A stretch of DNA of 10,784 bases from the NCBI GenBank assembly GCA_020200935.1, contig JAIVHR010000016.1:1-10784 (forward strand), read 5' to 3'. Made by a program: the position numbers and the translations under genes. The DNA comes from Sphingomonadales bacterium (GTDB lineage Bacteria; Pseudomonadota; Alphaproteobacteria; Sphingomonadales; Sphingomonadaceae). Position 1 is the stretch's first letter, and the number at the start of each line of letters is the position of its first letter. Shown piece by piece: positions 1-7,104 of the stretch. Under the pieces are notes generated by a model, which saw only the letters and a program-made list of their open reading frames with translations, was not told the DNA's origin and made no database searches.

Positions 1-2
1 TG

Positions 3-182
3 CCGGACTTGATCGGCGATTATCCCCTTCGGAAAGGGAATCTCGTCATTCCAGCGAAGGCTGGAATCTATCCCGGCTGTCGGTCTCGCGCTCGCGCATC
101 CGGGATAGACCCCAGCCTGCGCTGGGGTGACGGCATTCCCGATTCCTTGTCGGAAAGGGATAGGTCCCGATCAGGTCCGGGG
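3..182. repeat. Nested imperfect palindromic intergenic repeat
   Basis: The core is an inverted repeat of two 33-nt arms, 44-76 and 100-132, matching at about 28 of 33 positions around a 23-nt loop. Each arm is itself a small hairpin: ATTCCAGC/GCTGGAAT (48-55 with 60-67) and CCCCAGC/GCTGGGG (110-116 with 121-127). The flanks are also related in inverted orientation: CCGGACTTGATCGG near position 3 mirrors the complement of CCGATCAGGTCCGG ending near 182, and TATCCC near 21 mirrors GGGATA near 158-163. The whole stretch could fold as one long interrupted hairpin. Similar palindromic units starting CGTCATTCCAGC are common between genes of sphingomonads, from memory. It may be a REP or MITE-like non-autonomous element. 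The outer left edge may lie before the window. Short frames through it are shadows of the repeat. Confidence 0.75.
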
Positions 183-388
183 CGACGGAATTGGGACATC
201 CCGTTCCGATTTTCGCTGTCCCGCCCTGCAGCACCCTTGTCATAATTCCCTGCGATGGTAACCGGACGTACCGTTTTCGGCTGTTGCCCACCGGCTGGCG
301 TGCTTCGTGGCTCGCCGGGGCAAAATGCGATGAAACCATTCAAGTGTTACCGGTTTGAGACGGTATCAGCGGTTCCCGAGGAGTTTTG
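183..388 (+). other. Gene-free leader upstream of the phosphomutase
   Basis: No convincing coding frame is visible here on either strand. The stretch is less GC-rich than the genes and ends in a strong ribosome binding site, GAGGAG at 378-383, five bases before the ATG at 389. A promoter for the phosphomutase is expected here, but I could not pick out a -35/-10 pair with good spacing. A copy of GTAACCGG (about 257-264) and a related GTTACCGG (about 346-353) flank the middle part. I attach no function to them. Confidence 0.4.
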
Positions 389-1713
389 ATGACCCACACA
401 TTCCACCCCACCACTTTGCGCGAATACGATATCCGCGGCATTGTCGGCAAAACGCTCGGCCCCGACGATGCGCGCGCGATCGGGCGCAGCTTCGGCACGC
501 TGATCCGGCGCGCGGGCGGCAGGCGGGTCGCGGTGGCGCGCGACGGGCGCGACAGTTCGGAGATGCTCGAAGAGGCGCTGGTCGCCGGGCTCTGCGCGAG
601 CGGCTGCGACGTCGTGACGATCGGGCTCGGGCCGACGCCGATGCTCTATTATGCCGAGGCTGCTTTAGAGCATATTGACGGCGGCATACAGATAACCGGC
701 AGCCATAATCCCGCCGATTATAACGGCTTCAAGATGGTCTTTCAGCATGGTCCCTTTTTCGGCCGCGACATCGAGGCGCTCGGCATCATGGCCGCCGAGG
801 GCGATTGGGAGGAAGGCAGCGGCGCGGTCGAGGCGGCCGACATTCTCGATCTCTATGTCGACCGGCTGATGGCGAGCTATGCGGGCGGTGAGTTCCGGAT
901 CGGCTGGGACGCCGGGAACGGCGCGGCCGGCCCGGTCGTCGAGGCGCTCGTCAAGAAGCTCCCCGGCGAGCATTTCACCCTCTTCACCGATGTCGACGGC
1001 AGATTTCCCAATCATCATCCCGATCCCACGGACGAGGCCAACCTCGCAGACCTCAAGCGCCTGGTCGCCGACAAGTCGCTCGATTTCGGCGTGGCCTTCG
1101 ATGGCGACGGCGACAGGATAGGCGCGGTCGACGGCGAAGGCCGAGTGATCTGGGGCGATCAGCTGTTGGCAATTCTCTCCGAACCGGTGCTGAAAGCCGA
1201 TCCCGGCGCGACGATCATCGCCGACGTCAAGGCGAGCCAGGCCTTGTTCGACCGGATCGAGGAGCTCGGCGGCAAACCGCTGATGTGGAAGACCGGCCAC
1301 AGCCTCATCAAGCCCAGGATTATTACGGCTTTGACGATGCGCTCTATGCGGCGATGCAGTTGATCCGCGCTGCCGCGACCTCGGGCAGGAGCGTGACCGA
1401 ATTGCGCGGCGACCTGCCCGAGATGATCAACACCCCCGAAATGCGCTTCCAGGTCGATGAAAGCCGCAAATTCGCGGTCATCGGCGAAGTGCTCGAACGG
1501 CTCCGCGAGCAAGGCGCCGAGGTCAACGATACCGACGGCGCGCGGGTCAATACCGAGGATGGCTGGTGGCTGCTGCGCGCCTCGAACACCCAGGACGTTC
1601 TCGTCGCTCGCGCCGAGGCGAAGAGCGAGGCCGGGCTCGACCGGCTGATCGGTCAGATCGACGCCCAGCTCGCGGCATCGGGCCTCGAAAGGGGCGCGCA
1701 AGCCGGGCATTGA
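389..1713 (+). pseudogene. pgmG: Phosphomannomutase/phosphoglucomutase, broken by an internal ~61-nt deletion with frameshift
   Basis: Alpha-D-phosphohexomutases interconvert hexose 6- and 1-phosphates in the cytosol, supplying sugar nucleotides for polysaccharides; the sphingomonad enzyme PgmG does this for gellan-type polymers. ATG 389 is chosen over the in-frame TTG 386 because GAGGAG lies five bases before it. Seen in the first frame: the phosphoserine loop TGSHNP (residues 103-108, Ser105), the metal loop DGDGDR (238-243) and KTGHSLIK (301-308). From about 1313 the family sequence continues in another frame as QDYYGFDDALYAA, and ends with the phosphate-binding RASNTQ near 1582-1599. In the family about 20 residues including GEMSGH lie between IK and this segment; here they are missing. 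Restoring about 61 nt would give roughly 462 residues, close to the usual 460. The first frame stops at 1363. As read, it makes no complete enzyme. It is either a real null allele or an assembly error. Confidence 0.88.
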
Positions 1714-1717
1714 GCGC

Positions 1718-1767
1718 GACCCGAACAGCCCGGTCAGGAACCCCGACCGCTGTCTCTGTGTTCGGTC
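1718..1767 (+). other. Possible hairpin between pgmG and the membrane protein gene
   Basis: GACCCGAACA (1718-1727) can pair with TGTTCGGTC (1759-1767) with one bulged base. Inside it CGGTC (1731-1735) pairs with GACCG (1745-1749). There is no T tract, so this is not a classical intrinsic terminator. It ends four bases before the next ATG, so it could affect either the end of the upstream message or the start of translation downstream. Chance pairing is possible in DNA this rich in GC. Confidence 0.3.
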
Positions 1768-1771
1768 ATAT

Positions 1772-2263
1772 ATGAAGCATCAATATTACGCCCTGCTCGG
1801 CGGCTTGCTCGTCCTCCTGCTGGCGGCGGGCGCCTGGTACGCGATCGGCAGCATCTACTATCAGTCGGAGGCGATCGAGCTGATCGAATCCATCTCCCGC
1901 TCGGCGCTCTATTTCGGCGCGGCGGTGGCGACCGGATCGGCGACCATCCTCGCGCTGATGCTGACCCTCGTCGGCATGGCCGCCCGCGCCGAATCGGAAT
2001 TCGGCGACGAGGTCTATCGCAGCGTCTATCACGTCGCGATCTTCGCGACCGTTACCCTGTGCGGTGCGGTGATCCTGCTGCTGATCTGCTGCTTCCCGGT
2101 CGGCGAGTTCGAAAACGTGCCGACCCGCTGGTATCGCTGGCTCTATCACACGATGTTCGCCGGGGTCGGCATACTCTCGGCCTTGCTCGTCTCGACCGTG
2201 CTGCTGCTGTTCCTGACGATCCGCCAGGTGATATCGGGGATCGCGCCGGGGGCCGTCAGCTAG
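1772..2263 (+). CDS. Four-helix integral membrane protein of unknown function
   Basis: I do not recognise a named family. The 163-residue product has four clear hydrophobic segments at about 7-27, 45-70, 87-109 and 126-150. A polar, mostly acidic loop (about 71-86, AESEFGDE) lies between helices 2 and 3, and an aromatic-rich stretch (WYRWLYH, about 120-126) comes before helix 4. There is no separate signal peptide; helix 1 probably acts as the membrane anchor. The codon pattern matches the GC-rich neighbours, which supports it being real. No clear ribosome binding site precedes ATG 1772, so the start is the weakest part of the call. The gene lies 58 bases after pgmG on the same strand and may share its transcript. 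Its TAG stop directly touches the stop of the opposing exonuclease gene. Confidence 0.75.
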   Translation: MKHQYYALLGGLLVLLLAAGAWYAIGSIYYQSEAIELIESISRSALYFGAAVATGSATILALMLTLVGMAARAESEFGDEVYRSVYHVAIFATVTLCGAVILLLICCFPVGEFENVPTRWYRWLYHTMFAGVGILSALLVSTVLLLFLTIRQVISGIAPGAVS

Positions 2264-3262
2264 CTACTCGTCCTCGTCCTCGCGGCCGATCAGCGCCAGC
2301 GCGCGGGCCTTGATCTGGCGCGTCCCGCACCAATGGACGAGCGCGTCCTCGCGGCCGTGGGTGACCCAGACCTCCTTGGGGCGCAGCTCCTCCAGCGTCG
2401 CGGTCAGCTCGTCCCAATCGGCATGGTCGGAGATGATCAGCGGCAGCTCGACATTGCGTTGCCGCGCCCGCTGACGGACCCGCATCCAGCCCGATGCCAT
2501 CGCCGTGATCGGCTCGGGCAGCCGCCGCGACCAACGGTCGTTGAGCGCGCCGGGCGGGGCGATGACGATATGTCCGCGCATCTCCTCCTTCGGCGTGTCG
2601 GTCGCCGGACGCAGCTCGCCGAGCTCGACGCCGTGATCGCGATAGAGGTCGCAGAGCCGCTGCAGCGCGCCATGGATATAGATCGGCGCGGCATGTCCGG
2701 CGGCGCGTAATTCGGCGATCACCCGCTGCGCCTTGCCCAGCGCATAGGCGCCCACCAGCACGCAGCGTTCGGGGTTGGCGACAAGCGTTTCGAGCACTTT
2801 GCCGATCTCATCGCGCGTGTCGGGATGGCGGAAGACGGGCAGGCCGAAGGTCGCCTCGGTGATGAAGATATCGCACGGCACGGGCTCGAAGGGCGCGCAG
2901 GTCGGGTCGGGCCGGCGCTTGTAATCGCCCGACACGACGACCCGCTCGCCGGCATGGTCGAGCACGATCTGCGCCGAGCCGAGCACATGGCCCGCGGGGA
3001 CGAAGCGCGCCTCGACATCGCCGAAGGATACCGATTCGCCATGCGCCACCGGCCGCGCCGTCTGCTCGCCGTAGCGCGCCTCCATGATCGCCAGCGTCTC
3101 GGGCGTCGCCCAGACCTCGCCATGGCCGCCGCGGGCATGATCGGCATGGCCGTGGGTGACCAAAGCGCGCGGCTTGGGCTGCGAGGGATCGATCCAGATA
3201 TCGGCGGCGGGGACATAGATCCCCTGCGGATGGGGTTCGATCCAGGCGCCGAGCTGCGACAT
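2264..3262 (-). CDS. Ligase-associated DNA exonuclease, metallo-beta-lactamase fold
   Basis: This 332-residue protein matches the putative exonuclease family that travels with ATP-dependent DNA ligases in bacterial repair clusters (TIGR04122-type; MBL and beta-CASP-like fold, related to SNM1/CPSF nucleases). The zinc motif HGHADH lies at residues 37-42. Further metal-site candidates are PAGHVLGSAQ (His92), SGDY (Asp113), SDHADWDEL (from 279) and the late His in THGRED (301-306). Residues 170-240 hold the region typical of the beta-CASP part (GAYALGKAQR). The tail is acidic (REDEDE). The frame is open to 3313, but the ATG at 3262 is preferred because family members begin near W-x-x-P-x-P-x-G-I/L-Y and because a promoter-like pair ends six bases before it. 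The biochemical activity is inferred from the family. The partner ligase gene is not next to it here. Confidence 0.92.
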   Translation of the reverse strand: MSQLGAWIEPHPQGIYVPAADIWIDPSQPKPRALVTHGHADHARGGHGEVWATPETLAIMEARYGEQTARPVAHGESVSFGDVEARFVPAGHVLGSAQIVLDHAGERVVVSGDYKRRPDPTCAPFEPVPCDIFITEATFGLPVFRHPDTRDEIGKVLETLVANPERCVLVGAYALGKAQRVIAELRAAGHAAPIYIHGALQRLCDLYRDHGVELGELRPATDTPKEEMRGHIVIAPPGALNDRWSRRLPEPITAMASGWMRVRQRARQRNVELPLIISDHADWDELTATLEELRPKEVWVTHGREDALVHWCGTRQIKARALALIGREDEDE

Positions 3263-3268
3263 CTCCGC

Positions 3269-3297
3269 GATATGGGCGCGGCACGCGCGACGGCCAA
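3269..3297 (-). promoter_or_regulatory. Putative leaderless promoter of the exonuclease gene
   Basis: Read on the minus strand, TTGGCC (3297-3292) is followed by a 17-base spacer and CATATC (3274-3269). The -10 hexamer ends six bases before ATG 3262, so transcription would start at or next to the start codon. No usable ribosome binding site lies at normal distance. This agrees with leaderless initiation and with the shorter start chosen for the protein. Confidence 0.45.
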
Positions 3298-3352
3298 GGG
3301 ACACACACGGCAATTCGGGCGTTGATGCGGTGAAAATGGGAGGAAGACATCA

Positions 3353-3520
3353 ATGTATATCTGGACCCTCATCACCATCGGCGGGATGATCCTGCTCGGA
3401 ACCGCGATCATCTATGCCCGCTCGAAAAACAAGGCGCATGACAGCGCGGCCGAGATCGCCCGCACCGATGCGGCGGCGCACCGGGCGCGCGACGCGACCG
3501 ACCGCGAAACCGACGATTGA
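3353..3520 (+). CDS. Small single-pass membrane protein, 55 residues
   Basis: The product starts MYIWTLITIGG and has one hydrophobic helix at about residues 2-21, then a basic patch (ARSKNK, 22-27) and a highly charged Ala/Asp/Arg-rich tail. The basic patch suggests the tail stays in the cytoplasm, with the N-terminus outside. A very strong ribosome binding site, GGGAGGA (3338-3344), lies eight bases before ATG 3353, which is the best evidence that the gene is real. It is divergent from the exonuclease (90 bases between starts) and ends 13 bases from the stop of the converging sulfotransferase. I recall similar tiny membrane proteins in sphingomonads, but no function is known to me. Confidence 0.8.
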   Translation: MYIWTLITIGGMILLGTAIIYARSKNKAHDSAAEIARTDAAAHRARDATDRETDD

Positions 3521-3533
3521 GCGAACTGGCGCC

Positions 3534-4448
3534 CTAGGTTGAATTGCGGCGCCGAATCTCGGCGTCGAATTCCTCGTAGGTCGCGAATCCCGTCTCGGGA
3601 AACACCCGCACGGCCCATTTCTCGTCGATCGCCGCGCCGATCGCGGGCGGCAGCTCGGCCTTGTGGCCGCCGACCCCGCCCTTGCGGACCTTGGCTGAAT
3701 CGCTGCCCGGCGGCAGGTCGCAGCGCCGTTCCGAGGCGGCGCGCATGATTGCGTCGTCGAAGCGGTCCTTGTGTTCGAGCATGAAGCCGAGCGAGCTGCG
3801 TTCGAGCGCCGTCGCCAGCAGATCCTCGTCGAGATCGATCCCGGCGAATTCGGCGAGCATCCGCACATGCGCCTCGGGATCCTCGATCATATGTTCATAG
3901 GTCACGAGCAGCGTGTCGGCACTGTCGCGCTGTCCCCACCAGCTCAACAGATGATCCCAATAGTTGCTGCCCTGCGGTCCGGGCTCGATCCAGCCCTGGT
4001 AGAAATCTTCCATCGGCACCGTCCCCGGCTCGATGAACCAGCCTTCCATGAAGCGAAACATCGAGACGAAGGCGTCCTTGGGATTACGGAACGAGACGAC
4101 ATAGCGCGCGCCGTCGGGAAGCGCGTAGCGGGCGAGGTGGCTCTTGAAGCCGCGGGGCTCGGCGCGCTGATCGGCATTGATGTCGAGCCGGTGGACCGGC
4201 GCGGTCTCGATCCACGGCACGACCCGCGAAATATCGTCGAAATCCATGTCGCCGCCGGTGCGCAGCTGGTGGAAGGTCTGTTGCAGCCAGGTGGTGCCGC
4301 ATTTGCCGTAAGGCGCGATGATGACGTCGTCGGGCCGAGGGTCGTAGGGGCTGAGCGGCTCATCCCCCTCTCCCGGGGTCATCATGCGCTGCATCAGCGC
4401 TCCGAATTCCTCGGCCGAATGCGCGCGGCGCCGTGCTTTGTCGAGCAT
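3534..4448 (-). CDS. Sulfotransferase, PAPS-dependent (sulfotransferase family 1)
   Basis: This 304-residue protein should transfer a sulfuryl group from 3'-phosphoadenylyl sulfate to a small acceptor; the acceptor cannot be told from sequence. The 5'-phosphosulfate loop is APYGKCGTTW (about 45-54; the usual form is YPKSGTTW). The likely catalytic His is in FKSHL (His104). The 3'-phosphate motif is RNPKDAFVSM (121-130), and the late cofactor-binding motif is VRKGGVGGHK (254-263; usual form RKGxxGDWK). Length is normal for cytosolic enzymes, and there is no signal peptide. The frame stays open far upstream through the helicase gene, but ATG 4448 is chosen because GGGGGGAG lies 5-8 bases before it and family homology begins just after. 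It shares its upstream region with the divergent helicase and has its own promoter candidate. Nothing nearby suggests a sulfation pathway. Confidence 0.9.
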   Translation of the reverse strand: MLDKARRRAHSAEEFGALMQRMMTPGEGDEPLSPYDPRPDDVIIAPYGKCGTTWLQQTFHQLRTGGDMDFDDISRVVPWIETAPVHRLDINADQRAEPRGFKSHLARYALPDGARYVVSFRNPKDAFVSMFRFMEGWFIEPGTVPMEDFYQGWIEPGPQGSNYWDHLLSWWGQRDSADTLLVTYEHMIEDPEAHVRMLAEFAGIDLDEDLLATALERSSLGFMLEHKDRFDDAIMRAASERRCDLPPGSDSAKVRKGGVGGHKAELPPAIGAAIDEKWAVRVFPETGFATYEEFDAEIRRRNST

Positions 4449-4472
4449 CTTCGAGCTCCCCCCAAAGGACGG

Positions 4473-4501
4473 CTTATCGATAGCGGCGCGATGAAAGGCA
4501 A
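4473..4501 (-). promoter_or_regulatory. Putative sigma-70-type promoter of the sulfotransferase gene
   Basis: On the minus strand TTGCCT (4501-4496) and GATAAG (4478-4473) are separated by 17 bases, each matching four of six consensus positions. A start near 4466 would leave a short leader of about 18 bases containing the GGGGGGAG ribosome binding site. Confidence 0.5.
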
Positions 4502-4574
4502 GCGCGGTTTCCGATCCGCTGCGCACGGCTCGACGGGCGACCGAAAGGAGGCTCGCAACCGCGCGGCAATGGGC

Positions 4575-4580
4575 TAGGCT
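4575..4580 (+). promoter_or_regulatory. Putative -10 element giving a leaderless helicase transcript
   Basis: TAGGCT, inside GCTAGGCT, ends exactly six bases before ATG 4587. Transcription from it would begin at the A of the start codon. No ribosome binding site lies at proper distance. The GCTA lead-in resembles the -10 region of Caulobacter housekeeping promoters. The -35 side is weak (CTCGCA at 4552-4557 for a 17-base spacer, three of six matches). Confidence 0.4.
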
Positions 4581-4586
4581 GCGCGC

Positions 4587-7013
4587 ATGTCCGCCGCCCC
4601 GCTGCCGAAACCGATAACAAGCTGGTTCGCCGCCAGGGGCTGGAGCCCGCGCCGGCACCAGTTCGAAATGCTCGCCGCCGCGCGGGCCGGGCGGCATGCA
4701 TTGCTGGTCGCGCCGACCGGGGCGGGCAAGACGCTGGCCGGCTTCCTGCCGACTCTCGCCGAGCTGATCGAGAAGCCGCGCGAGGGGCTGCACACGCTCT
4801 ATGTCTCGCCGCTCAAGGCGCTCGCGGTCGACGTCCAGCGCAACCTGCTGACGCCGATCGCCGAGATGGGGCTCGATATCACCGTCGAGACGCGGACCGG
4901 CGACACGCCGTCCAACCGCAAGCAGCGCCAGCGCCGGCGGCCGCCGCATATGCTGCTGACGACGCCGGAGTCGCTGTCGCTGCTGCTCTCCTATCCCGAC
5001 AGCTTCCGCCTGTTCGCCGATTTGAGGACCATCGTGATCGACGAGGTCCACGCCTTCGCCACCGGCAAACGCGGCGATCTGCTCAATCTCTCGATGGCCC
5101 GGCTGCAGACGATCAGCCCCGATCTCCGCCGTGTCGCGCTCTCGGCCACCGTCGCCGATCCCGAAGGCTATGCGCATTGGCTCGCGCCGGGCGGCGAGGA
5201 GGATCGGGTGACCATCGTGCGCGGCGATCCGGGCGCCGAGCCCGACATCTCGATCCTGCTGCCCGAGGGCCGCGTCCCCTGGGCCGGTCATTCGGGGAGC
5301 TATGCGACCGCGCAGGTGATGGAGGTGATCGAGCAGCACCGGACGACGCTCGTCTTCTGCAACACCCGCAGCCTCGCCGAGCTGATCTTCCAGCAGCTGT
5401 GGAAGGTCAACGAGGCGCGACTGCCGATCGGCATCCATCACGGCAGCCTTGCCCGCGAGGCGCGGCGCAAGGTCGAGGAGGCGATGGCGCGCGGCGAATT
5501 GCGGGCGCTGGTGGCGACCGCGAGCCTCGATCTCGGGGTCGATTGGGGCGATGTCGATTGCGTGATCCAGATGGGCGCGCCCAAGGGTTCCTCGCGCATG
5601 CTCCAGCGGATCGGCCGCGCCAACCACCGGCTCGACGAACCATCGAAGGCGATGATCGTCCCCGGCAACCGCTTCGAATATCTCGAGGCCCGCGCGGCGC
5701 TCGACGCGGTCGAAGAGGGCGAGCTCGATGCCGACGATTTCCGCCCCGGCAGCCTCGATGTGCTCGCCCAGCACATCATGGCCTGCGCCTGCGCCGCGCC
5801 CTTCGAGGAAGCCGCGATGCTCGCCGAGATCCGCACCGCCGCGCCTTATGCCGGGCTGACCTCGAAGGGCTTCGCGCGCGAGCTCGAATATATCGAGAGC
5901 GGCGGCTATGCATTGCGCGCCTATGATCGCTTCAAGCGGCTGACGCCCGAGACCGACGCGGACGGCCAGACCGTCTGGCGCGTCAGCCACCCCAATTTCG
6001 TCAAGCAGCATCGGCTGAATGCCGGGATCATCGTCGAGGCGCCGATGCTCGATGTGCGCTTCAAAAACGGCCGCAAGCTCGGCAAGGTCGAGGAGCTTTT
6101 CGCCGCCTCCTTGTCGCCGGGCGACACCTTCTTCTTCGCCGGGATGAGCCTCGAGACGATCGCCATCAAGGATACCGACCTGATCGTCCAGGCCTCGAAG
6201 AAATCGGCGATGATTCCGAGCTATATGGGCGCGCGCCTGCCGCTCTCGACCAACCTTGCCGATCGCGTCCGCCGTTTCTTGAGCGATCGCAGCGAATGGC
6301 CGGGCTTCCCCGAGGATGTCGAGGAATGGCTCAGCGTCCAGGGCGCGCGCTCGGCGCTGCCGCAACCCGGCGAGCTGCTGGTCGAGACCTTCCCGCATGA
6401 GGGCCGCCATTACATGGTCGCCTACAGCTTCGAGGGCTGGAACGCGCACCAGTCGCTGGGCATGCTGATGACGCGGCGGATGGAGAGCGCGGGGCTTTCG
6501 CCGATCGGCTTCGTCGCCAACGATTATGCGATCGCGACCTTCGGGTTGAAGCGCGTCCGCGACCCCCGGCCGCTCTTTTCGCCCGACATCCTCACCGACG
6601 AATTCGTCGAATGGGTGCAGGGCAGCCATCTGCTCAAGCGCGCCTTTCGCGAGGTGGCGGTGATCGGCGGGTTGGTCGAGCGCCAGCATCCGGGCAAGCG
6701 CAAGACGGGGAGGCAGGTCACCTTCTCGACCGACCTTATCTACGACGTGCTGCGCCGCTACGAGCCCGATCATCTGCTGCTCGAAGCCGCCTGGGCCGAT
6801 GCGCGAACCAGGCTCACCGATATCGGCCGGCTCGCCGGGCTGCTCGATCGCGCCGCCGAGACGATGCTCCATGTCGACCTCCCGCGCGTCTCGCCGATGG
6901 CGGTGCCGGTGCTGACCATGATCGGCCGCGAGCATGTCGCGCAGGGGACGGTCGACGATGAGTTGTTGATGGAAGCCGAGAGCCTCGCCGAGATCGCGAT
7001 GCGCGTGGATTAG
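4587..7013 (+). CDS. Ligase-associated DNA damage response DEXH-box helicase (Lhr-like)
   Basis: An 808-residue superfamily 2 ATPase, the usual length for the ligase-associated helicase family (TIGR04121-type), which is related to Lhr. These are thought to unwind DNA or RNA-DNA with 3'-5' polarity during repair in the cytosol. Motifs in order: Walker A PTGAGKT (43-49); Ia YVSPLKALA (72-80); Ib TTPESL (125-130); II DEVH (152-155); III SAT (186-188); IV LVFCNTR (255-261); V TASLDLGVDW (311-320); VI QRIGRANHR (340-348). The rest is the long C-terminal Lhr region, expected to hold a winged helix and a beta-barrel domain. ATG 4587 is the first start of the family-like sequence and has a -10-like hexamer six bases upstream. 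The gene stands alone between a divergent sulfotransferase and a GC-poor gene, without the ligase or pdeM that often flank it. No sign of damage. Confidence 0.95.
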   Translation: MSAAPLPKPITSWFAARGWSPRRHQFEMLAAARAGRHALLVAPTGAGKTLAGFLPTLAELIEKPREGLHTLYVSPLKALAVDVQRNLLTPIAEMGLDITVETRTGDTPSNRKQRQRRRPPHMLLTTPESLSLLLSYPDSFRLFADLRTIVIDEVHAFATGKRGDLLNLSMARLQTISPDLRRVALSATVADPEGYAHWLAPGGEEDRVTIVRGDPGAEPDISILLPEGRVPWAGHSGSYATAQVMEVIEQHRTTLVFCNTRSLAELIFQQLWKVNEARLPIGIHHGSLAREARRKVEEAMARGELRALVATASLDLGVDWGDVDCVIQMGAPKGSSRMLQRIGRANHRLDEPSKAMIVPGNRFEYLEARAALDAVEEGELDADDFRPGSLDVLAQHIMACACAAPFEEAAMLAEIRTAAPYAGLTSKGFARELEYIESGGYALRAYDRFKRLTPETDADGQTVWRVSHPNFVKQHRLNAGIIVEAPMLDVRFKNGRKLGKVEELFAASLSPGDTFFFAGMSLETIAIKDTDLIVQASKKSAMIPSYMGARLPLSTNLADRVRRFLSDRSEWPGFPEDVEEWLSVQGARSALPQPGELLVETFPHEGRHYMVAYSFEGWNAHQSLGMLMTRRMESAGLSPIGFVANDYAIATFGLKRVRDPRPLFSPDILTDEFVEWVQGSHLLKRAFREVAVIGGLVERQHPGKRKTGRQVTFSTDLIYDVLRRYEPDHLLLEAAWADARTRLTDIGRLAGLLDRAAETMLHVDLPRVSPMAVPVLTMIGREHVAQGTVDDELLMEAESLAEIAMRVD

Positions 7014-7016
7014 GTC

Positions 7017-7040
7017 CTCTCTCCCCTTCAGGGGAGAGGG
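7017..7040 (+). terminator. GC-rich hairpin just after the helicase, possible terminator or small repeat
   Basis: CTCTCCCC (7019-7026) pairs perfectly with GGGGAGAG (7031-7038) around TTCA, and T-G and C-G pairs extend it by two. It begins four bases after the helicase stop. No T tract follows (GTTGCCC), so it is not a textbook intrinsic terminator. A palindrome of this type is often scattered between genes of sphingomonads, from memory. Confidence 0.5.
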
Positions 7041-7053
7041 TTGCCCAGGGCCA

Positions 7054-7081
7054 TTGACGCATGCGCTTACGGCTCTAGGCT
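7054..7081 (+). promoter_or_regulatory. Putative promoter for the small secreted protein gene and dipeptidase
   Basis: TTGACG (7054-7059, five of six -35 positions) is followed after 16 bases by TAGGCT (7076-7081), the same -10-like hexamer that precedes the helicase ATG. A start near 7088 would leave a 17-base leader with GCAGGAG. That start lies inside the loop of the hairpin at 7080-7097, so such a transcript would lack the left arm of the hairpin. Confidence 0.45.
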
Positions 7082-7097
7082 CCTGCTATCGCAGGAG
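7080..7097 (+). promoter_or_regulatory. Hairpin that sequesters the ribosome binding site of the gene at 7105
   Basis: CTCCTGC (7080-7086) is the perfect complement of GCAGGAG (7091-7097), with the loop TATC. GCAGGAG is the ribosome binding site, seven bases before ATG 7105. In any RNA reading through from upstream, the seven-pair stem would hide that site. The pairing is seen directly; a regulatory effect is inferred. Confidence 0.5.
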
Positions 7098-7104
7098 TAC
7101 AAGG

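Noticed and set aside
9..343. Short open frames at the left edge (78-97 residues on both strands)
   Set aside because: They read through the palindromic repeat. Peptides such as VIPAKAGI are the known translation of this repeat type, not genes.
1285..1713. A separate 142-residue gene starting at GTG 1285
   Set aside because: Its first ten residues are an out-of-frame reading of the phosphomutase. From about 1315 it is the displaced C-terminal part of the same enzyme.
4544..4577. Perfect ribosome binding site AAAGGAGG with a two-codon minigene (ATG GGC TAG at 4569-4577)
   Set aside because: The ATG is 17 bases away and no other start lies at proper spacing. The minigene overlaps the likely -10 element, so it is taken as chance.
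4449..4586. SOS (LexA) boxes near the repair genes
   Set aside because: I looked for the alphaproteobacterial GTTC-N7-GTTC pattern upstream of the exonuclease, helicase and pdeM and found none. In the pdeM leader GAAC and GTTG are too close together and do not match.
3534..6935. A very long minus-strand open frame extending the sulfotransferase through the helicase gene to about 1133 residues
   Set aside because: Only the last 304 residues resemble a protein family. The rest mirrors the helicase coding strand in GC-rich DNA, is Arg/Ala/Gly-heavy, and the sulfotransferase has its own ribosome binding site and promoter candidate.
7014..7053. A strong intrinsic terminator after the helicase
   Set aside because: The stem is good but no T tract follows, so it is listed only as a possible terminator or repeat.
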